A stretch of 64,000 bases of DNA, taken from Nannocystis exedens. Lineage in GTDB: Bacteria > Myxococcota_A > Polyangia > Nannocystales > Nannocystaceae. The DNA is taken from NCBI RefSeq assembly GCF_002343915.1, contig NZ_NETK01000001.1:6400001-6464000 (forward strand), read 5' to 3'. Numbering within the stretch: the first letter of the stretch is position 1; each line of letters starts with the position of its first letter. Of the stretch, positions 58,929-64,000 are shown in pieces. The translations under genes were made by a program, and so were the position numbers. The notes beneath the pieces are model-generated. The model was not told the origin of the DNA. It did no database searches and saw nothing but the letters and a program-made list of their open reading frames with translations.

Positions 58929-59951
58929 TCACCCGGGCACCGTGGTCCACACGTGGTCCATCGCCGGGAACATGATGTCGCTCGGCTGGGCGAGGTCGCG
59001 GAGGAAGTTGTCGAGGTAGAGGATGGCGACCTCCCAGCCGCTGCCGGTGCCGCGGGCCTCGTCGGCGGTGCGACAGGCGAAGTGCTCGAGCTCGAGCAGG
59101 GTGCCCGCGCCGTCGCGCGCGAGGCGGAGCTCGACCTCGCTCTCGCCGCAGTCGCCGTAGCGCCAGGTGGTGCGCAGGAGGGTCGGGGCCTCGCACGCGA
59201 GGATCTTGCAAGTCGTGGGGTGCGGCTGCGACAGGTCGAGGACGACGGTGCCGCCGACCGCGAAGGCGCCGCTCGGCTTGCCGAACCACTTCGGGATCAC
59301 CGCGGGGTCGGTCCAGGCCGCCCACACGCGCTCGATCGGCGCGTCGAGGCGGCGGCGCAGCAGCGACGACCACGAGCTGCCGTGATCGCGGAGCTCGCGG
59401 CCGGTGCTCGCCGACCAGCGGAAGTACTCGTCCATGACGTCCATGCGCTGGGCGTAGTCCCGCTCGGCGACCTCGTGCGTCGACCAGAAGCCGCGCGGCG
59501 GCTGGTCCGCCAGCACGTCGTCGAGGAGCGCCAGGTGGGCGTGCCAGCCGGAGGCGGTGCCGACGAGGTCGTCGCGGGTGGCCAGGCGCCGGGAGGTCAC
59601 GAGGAGGCGCACCTTGTCGTCGACCGGGGTGAGCTCGAAGGACACCTCGGCGGCGCCGCCCCAGGTGAGCTTGAGCAGCCGCGGCGCGTCACAGGCGAGC
59701 ACCGTCTCGACGCCGTGCGCCCCCTCGGCGCTCTTGTAGCGCTCGGGGTAGGCCTTCTCGTGTGAGAGCGAGGCGTGGTCGAAGCGGAGCTCGGCGCGAC
59801 CGCCGGCCCGCAGCTCGAACTCGCCGGCGGCGAGCCAGCGGGCGCGTTTGTCGGACTCGGTGATGTAGCGCCAGACCCGCTCGATGGGGCCGGGGAGCAC
59901 CCGCTCGAGGCGTACGGTGCCGGGTTCGAGGATCTGTCCGTGGTCGTTCAT
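58929..59951 (-). CDS. Protein with two tandem SRPBCC (AHSA1-type) domains
   Basis: 340 aa. AAAGGAG lies upstream of the ATG at 59951. Two START-like SRPBCC domains in a row: first LERVLPGPIERVWRYITESDKRARWLAAGEFELRAGG with LLKLTWGG, then SLLRRRLDAPIERVWAAWTDPAVIPKWFG with TLLRTTWRYGD and GSGWEVAILYLDNFLRDL. AHSA1-like proteins have a hydrophobic cavity and are often paired with ArsR regulators, exactly as here: the ArsR gene ends 11 bases upstream. Possible role in binding or turnover of a small hydrophobic compound. The double-domain fusion is less usual than a single one. Confidence 0.88.
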   Translation of the reverse strand: MNDHGQILEPGTVRLERVLPGPIERVWRYITESDKRARWLAAGEFELRAGGRAELRFDHASLSHEKAYPERYKSAEGAHGVETVLACDAPRLLKLTWGGAAEVSFELTPVDDKVRLLVTSRRLATRDDLVGTASGWHAHLALLDDVLADQPPRGFWSTHEVAERDYAQRMDVMDEYFRWSASTGRELRDHGSSWSSLLRRRLDAPIERVWAAWTDPAVIPKWFGKPSGAFAVGGTVVLDLSQPHPTTCKILACEAPTLLRTTWRYGDCGESEVELRLARDGAGTLLELEHFACRTADEARGTGSGWEVAILYLDNFLRDLAQPSDIMFPAMDHVWTTVPG

Positions 59952-59962
59952 CGTCGCTCCTT

Positions 59963-60280
59963 TCAATCGGGGTCGTCTTCGGCGAGCAGGGCCTCGAGCG
60001 CGTCGAGCCTGCTGGACCAGAACGCGCGCGTCTGTTCGACCCATGCCGCCAGCTCGTCGAGGGGCCTGCGGTCGGCGGTGAGGAGGTGCTCGCGGCCTGC
60101 CACGCGCCGGCGCACGAGGCCGGCGCGCTCGAGCACGCGGATGTGCTTCGAGACGCTGTTGAGCGAGATCGGGAACCGCTCCGCGACGTCGGTGACCCGC
60201 GCCTCGCCCCCGCTCAGCCGCTGAAAGATGGCCCGTCGCGTCGGGTCGGCCAGCGCCGACAGGGTGTGGTCGAGGCTCAT
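59963..60280 (-). CDS. ArsR-type transcriptional repressor (SRPBCC-linked)
   Basis: 105 aa winged-helix regulator: HTLSALADPTRRAIFQRLSGGEARVTDVAERFPISLNSVSKHIRVLERAGLVRRRVAGREHLL. It belongs to the metal-independent branch that pairs with AHSA1/SRPBCC genes; the ELCVCDL metal site is absent. The operon with the tandem SRPBCC gene is tight (11 bases). A perfect 18-base palindrome at 60292-60309, 11 bases upstream of the start codon, is the likely operator, so the operon is probably self-repressed. Confidence 0.93.
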   Translation of the reverse strand: MSLDHTLSALADPTRRAIFQRLSGGEARVTDVAERFPISLNSVSKHIRVLERAGLVRRRVAGREHLLTADRRPLDELAAWVEQTRAFWSSRLDALEALLAEDDPD

Positions 60281-60291
60281 GCGCGAAGATG

Positions 60292-60309
60292 TTCACCCAT
60301 TTGGGTGAA
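60292..60309. promoter_or_regulatory. Operator palindrome upstream of the ArsR operon
   Basis: TTCACCCA-TT-TGGGTGAA, perfect eight-base half-sites with a two-base spacer, between the start codon and the region where the promoter must lie. Size and placement fit an ArsR-dimer site. Confidence 0.75.
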
Positions 60310-60406
60310 TGTTGCAAGCGCGAAATCGTGCGGGCCCCAGGGGGGCCCAGGAGCCCGCGTGGCGGTGAATGCGCGGAAATGCGCAGGTCGCGAGCAAGGC
60401 CGAAGC

Positions 60407-60434
60407 TGTCCCTGAAGACATGGTCTTCGGGCCT
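60407..60434. repeat. Two 14-base hairpin units
   Basis: TGTCC-CTGA-AGACA and TGGTC-TTCG-GGCCT, four of five pairs each, in phase. They end 13 bases before the stop of the M1/permease fusion gene. Confidence 0.6.
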
Positions 60435-60447
60435 GCTCGGCGGGCGG

Positions 60448-63400
60448 TCACAGGGCCGCGGTGTTGTCCTTCGGGTTGCGGTCGATCAGGAGGTTGCGCC
60501 CGTCGATACCGACGCGGTGGGGCGCCCCCTCGACGACGACGTCGAGCTCCATCTCGCCGGCGGTGAACTTCCGCCGCTCTTGCCACAGCGGCGCGCCGAT
60601 CTCGTAGTCGCGCGGACCCGGGGCCGCGAACACGCCGACGTCGATGTAGTCGGCCAGCGGGACCTCGGTCTCGACGCCGAGGCCGTCGGCCCGCAGCTTG
60701 CGGGCCGCGACCTTGAAGCGGACGCGGTGCTTGCCGCCCGCGAGCGGCTCGCTGGTGGCCTCGAGGACCCTGTTGTCATAGAGCGTGATCGTCTCGAACA
60801 GGTCCTCGATCAGGTACGCGTATTCGGGCGGGGTCTGCTCGCGGAGGCGGGCGACCAGGTCGCGCGCGGTCGGGAGCGGCGGCGGCTTGTAGGCGAACTC
60901 GTCGCGGAAGGCGGCCAGGGCGGCGTTGACCCGCTCCTCGCCGATGTACTCGCGCAGCGCGTAGAACACCAGCGAGCCCTTCTGATAGTGGATGTACATC
61001 TGGAACTCGTTGAGGGCGAGCGGCATCTCGGCCTTGCTCTCGCCGGCGCGGCCGGTGAGGTAGCCGCGCAGCTCGTGGGCGAGGAACCGCTTCATCGCCT
61101 GCGGGCCGTAGCGCTTCTCCATGACCATCAGGGCGGTGTACTCGGCCAGCGACTCGGTCAGCATCGACATGCCCTGGGCGTGGCCGCCGGCGACCTGGTA
61201 GGCCCACCACTGGTGAGCGACCTCGTGGGCGGTGACGAAGTACGGATAATCGAGGTCTTCGGGGTCGTCGGCGCGGACGCGGGCGATGAAGCCGATGCTC
61301 TCGGAGTACGGGATGGTGCCCGGGGTGGCCAGGGCGAATTTCTCGTAGCGCGGGAACTCGAGGATCCGGAAGTGGCGGTGCGGGTAGGGGCCGAAGTTCT
61401 GCTTGCAATAGTCGAGCGAGCGCTTGACCGACTCGACCATGGCGGCGAGGTTGTATTCGTGGCCCTTCTGGTAGTAGACCTCGATCGCGACGCCGTCGTG
61501 GGCGTCGCGCAGGACCTCGTAGCGGGCCGAGAGGAACGGCAGGGAGGCGCGGATCTTGCTGTCGGGCGCGTAGGCGAAGCAGCGCCGGTCGCCCTCGGTC
61601 CACTCGCGCTGCAGCTCGCCCGCGGTGACGGCGATCTGGTCGCCGGCGGTACACACGGTCCCGGTGTACTCGATCCAGTCGGTGGCGGGCTCGTTGGCGA
61701 AGCCGTCGCGCGCGCGCGGGTCGTCGATCGACGGCAGCCGCGGGCGCTCGGGCAGGCCCTGCTCCTTGCGCCGGTCGTCGTCGTCGAGCTCCCGCGATCT
61801 CTGGTAGCCCAAGCTCGGCAGCAAGGCGAATTGGGTGAAGAAGCTGCCGTTGGCGACGAGGGCGGTGTTGCGGCCGAGGTTGCCGAAGCCCTCGCGCAGG
61901 TCGGCGATGTCGAAGCGCAGGCTCATCTCGGCGCCCGGCGCCAGCGGCTCGGCGAGGCGATAGATCCGGTAGCGGATGCGCTCGTCCGCCTCCGTGAGGG
62001 TCGCGGGGCGGTCGAACTCGAGCGCCCGGATCTCGAGCTCGTGGGGGAGCAGCACGTGGACGGTCTCGATCGGGGCGGCGTGGCGGTTGACGAGCCTGAA
62101 GCGGCCGACGGCGGTGGCGTGGCCGCGCTCGGGGAAGATGTCGACGCGGACGTCGATGGCCTCGACGTGCGGCTGGGGCGAGCCCTGGTACAGGCTGTAT
62201 TTGCGCTCGTACTCGGCCCGCAGCGCGTCCTCGTCTTCGCTGCTGCGGTAGATGTTGCGGACGTTGGTGTTCCAGTAGACGTAGCCGCCGACGCCGAGCC
62301 AGGCGGCGCAGGCGAGGGCGAGGGCGGCGGCCCAGCGGCGGTTCATCCGCGCGCGCGCCAGCCGGACGCGGTCGCGCAGGCCGGCCGGGGTGCCGTGCAC
62401 GAGCCACGGGCGGGCCAGGACCAGCAGCAGCACCGCAGAGGCGAAGTGATAGAGGTTGAACCATGCCGCGGCGGCGACGTGCGGGCCGTATTCGTTCATC
62501 GCCGAGTATTCGACCTGCGGGGACCAGGCGAAGCGCAGGAGGTTGTGGTCGATGCCCCAGGCGCCGAAGGCCTGGACCAGGACCCAGTAGACGAACGCCA
62601 GCAGCAGGCCGAGGTACTTGTGGTCGGCGACGACCTGGAAGAACACCCCGAGCATGCTGAGCAGCACCAGCTCGGGCCAGTAGAAGCCGTAGAGGACGCC
62701 GAGGTAGACGCCCGGCTCGTAATGATGATAGCCCTTCATCGTCTGGACCAGGACGCCGCCGGCGATCATCACCGCGATCAGGGTGGCGTACACGAGGGCG
62801 AGGCAGACGAGCTTGGCGACCAGGACGGCGGTCGGCGAGGTCGGGGTGACGTCGAGCAGCTGGTCGCTGCGGAGCGCTCGCTCGCGCCACATCAACTCGC
62901 CGGCGTAGAGCGGGACGAGGATGATGAAGAACAGGCGGGCGTGGTTGCGGATCACGTCGATCATCGCGTACGTGACCGGCCAGGTGGGGGTGCCCCACAA
63001 GACGTCGGCGTAGCTCGAGCCGTGGACGGTGAACAGCACGCCGACCGCGGCGAAGGCGAGGAAGGTCCGGTCGCGCACGAGGCCGAGGTAGTAGAAGCGG
63101 ACCTGCGCGAGCAGGCGCGTGAGGTCGACGGCGAGGCCCCGGCGCGGGGTGACGACCGGCAGCGGCGCGGGCCGGCGTGCGACGCCTTCGAGCTCCAGCC
63201 AGCGCCGCGGCTTGCGGCCGCGGATGCCGCGAGCGGCGTCCATGCGGAACACCGCGTGGGCCGCGAGGAGCGCCAGCAGGGCGAGGCCGATCCACAGCAG
63301 GCGGTTGTAGAGCAGGAGGCCCTCGAGCGCGGTGACGAGGGTGTTCTTCTCGACGATGGTCCAGTAGCGCTCGGCGAGGTCGGTGGTGGCGAGGCCGAAC

Positions 63401-64000
63401 GGGTCGAGCAGGCCGGCGAAGAGCTCGTTGTCGAGCTTGCTCAGCGACTCCGTGGCGATCGAGTAGCCGAGGAAGAACATTACGCCCTGCACGTACACGG
63501 CCATGTAGCTGCGGGTCAGCACGCCGACGGCGAAGTACAGCGCGGACAGCAGGAAGGTGTTGGGCACGACGTAGAAGACGAGCGGGACCAGGTAGGCGCC
63601 CGGGACGTACGGCCCGAGCTTGTCGGGGTCGAGCCACGGCATGTGCGCGCCGAGCCACAGGCCGATCACGCTGCAGGAGAACACCAGGAGGTTGACGACG
63701 TAGGCGCCGAGGAAGCGGCCGAACACGAAGCTCGACTTGCGCAGGCGGGTGGTGAACAGCAGCTCGTGGGTCTTGAACTCGAAGTCGCGGAGGACGGCGG
63801 TGCCGGCGATCGCGGACACGAGGACCGAGCCGATCAGGGTGACGTGCGCGACGCTGCGGTTCAGCAGCCACGGCGCGTCGAGGTTCACGGCGCCGCCGAA
63901 GACCATGCTGGCGAAGCCGGTGGCCGTGAACAGGAACGCCAGCAGCAGCACCGCCAGCATGTAGAAGTAGGTGACGGGCCGCTGCAGGTGATACGCCAGC
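60448..64000 (-). CDS. ABC-2 permease fused to M1 family aminopeptidase (5' end outside window)
   Basis: At least 1180 aa; the frame runs off the window (LAYHLQRPVTYFYM at the edge). The N-terminal half carries about twelve membrane helices with ABC-2 permease character (VTLIGSVLVSAIAGTAVLRDFEFKTHELLFTTRLRK, LLDVTPTSPTAVLVAKLVCLALVYATL). The C-terminal half is an M1 metallopeptidase: zinc site HEVAHQWWAYQVAGG with the glutamate in TESLAEYTALMVMEK, and KRFLAHELRGYLTGR. Such fusions occur in Bacteroidetes and proteobacteria, usually next to an ABC ATPase gene, which would lie beyond the window. The peptidase probably faces the periplasm. The GAMEN-type exopeptidase motif is not seen, so peptide selectivity is open. 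Confidence 0.9.
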   Translation of the reverse strand, partial: LAYHLQRPVTYFYMLAVLLLAFLFTATGFASMVFGGAVNLDAPWLLNRSVAHVTLIGSVLVSAIAGTAVLRDFEFKTHELLFTTRLRKSSFVFGRFLGAYVVNLLVFSCSVIGLWLGAHMPWLDPDKLGPYVPGAYLVPLVFYVVPNTFLLSALYFAVGVLTRSYMAVYVQGVMFFLGYSIATESLSKLDNELFAGLLDPFGLATTDLAERYWTIVEKNTLVTALEGLLLYNRLLWIGLALLALLAAHAVFRMDAARGIRGRKPRRWLELEGVARRPAPLPVVTPRRGLAVDLTRLLAQVRFYYLGLVRDRTFLAFAAVGVLFTVHGSSYADVLWGTPTWPVTYAMIDVIRNHARLFFIILVPLYAGELMWRERALRSDQLLDVTPTSPTAVLVAKLVCLALVYATLIAVMIAGGVLVQTMKGYHHYEPGVYLGVLYGFYWPELVLLSMLGVFFQVVADHKYLGLLLAFVYWVLVQAFGAWGIDHNLLRFAWSPQVEYSAMNEYGPHVAAAAWFNLYHFASAVLLLVLARPWLVHGTPAGLRDRVRLARARMNRRWAAALALACAAWLGVGGYVYWNTNVRNIYRSSEDEDALRAEYERKYSLYQGSPQPHVEAIDVRVDIFPERGHATAVGRFRLVNRHAAPIETVHVLLPHELEIRALEFDRPATLTEADERIRYRIYRLAEPLAPGAEMSLRFDIADLREGFGNLGRNTALVANGSFFTQFALLPSLGYQRSRELDDDDRRKEQGLPERPRLPSIDDPRARDGFANEPATDWIEYTGTVCTAGDQIAVTAGELQREWTEGDRRCFAYAPDSKIRASLPFLSARYEVLRDAHDGVAIEVYYQKGHEYNLAAMVESVKRSLDYCKQNFGPYPHRHFRILEFPRYEKFALATPGTIPYSESIGFIARVRADDPEDLDYPYFVTAHEVAHQWWAYQVAGGHAQGMSMLTESLAEYTALMVMEKRYGPQAMKRFLAHELRGYLTGRAGESKAEMPLALNEFQMYIHYQKGSLVFYALREYIGEERVNAALAAFRDEFAYKPPPLPTARDLVARLREQTPPEYAYLIEDLFETITLYDNRVLEATSEPLAGGKHRVRFKVAARKLRADGLGVETEVPLADYIDVGVFAAPGPRDYEIGAPLWQERRKFTAGEMELDVVVEGAPHRVGIDGRNLLIDRNPKDNTAAL

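Noticed and set aside
1..64000. tRNA, rRNA and riboswitch genes
   Set aside because: No cloverleaf with a conserved TTCGA loop, rRNA segment or known riboswitch core was recognised on either strand by reading; a covariance-model scan would be needed to exclude small ones.

Overview
The window is a GC-rich bacterial chromosome segment. It most resembles a myxobacterium (Myxococcota), probably of the Nannocystis-like branch. This is inferred from gene content, not from a search: a serine/threonine kinase fused to TPR repeats, a Kazal protein with a MYXO-CTERM-like tail, many lipoproteins with Thr/Ser/Asp/Gly-rich linkers, a ceramide-glucosyltransferase-like enzyme, and an EF-G of the type shared with mitochondria and deltaproteobacteria. 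No rRNA, tRNA or CRISPR array was seen.

Layout. 1-4.2 kb: 3' end of an EF-G gene, a BolA-like gene and a Wzy/O-antigen-ligase-like membrane protein. 4.8-6.8 kb: a group II intron with its reverse transcriptase, inserted just before a beta-helix lipoprotein gene. 8.7-18.3 kb: a GH114-like lipoprotein, a DUF3592 protein, a Wzc-type tyrosine kinase, a Uma2 nuclease, an eight-haem cytochrome with a small membrane partner, and a divergent SDR/AraC pair. 18.5-20.9 kb: an orphan VgrG-PAAR pair. 23.3-27.8 kb: a lipid locus with two glycosyltransferases divergent from BtaA and BtaB, which build the betaine head group of phosphorus-free lipids. 27.8-34.4 kb: a HEAT protein, vWA and RCC1 lipoproteins, a LiaF-like protein and a SET-domain protein. 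35.0-38.5 kb: a kinase-TPR gene with a long repeat inside the kinase activation segment. 38.8-41.0 kb: a SulP transporter overlapping a beta-carbonic anhydrase. 41.2-57.6 kb: mostly secreted or lipid-anchored proteins, two metallopeptidases, two broken genes and a DUF4331 pair. 57.8-64.0 kb: an unknown gene, an ArsR/SRPBCC operon with a clear operator, and the 3' part of an M1-peptidase/ABC-permease fusion.

The most striking structure is not a gene. A 14-base unit, TGTCC-N4-GGACA and close variants, recurs at roughly 38 places (about 60 units by eye). Some copies are single; others form tandem arrays in exact 14-base phase. In several units the stem bases change on both sides so that pairing is kept. 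Multi-unit arrays concentrate in gaps between convergent genes and often start at a stop codon, but units also lie inside reading frames. The family behaves like a genome-wide hairpin element. Its function is unknown and it is the best candidate here for something undescribed.
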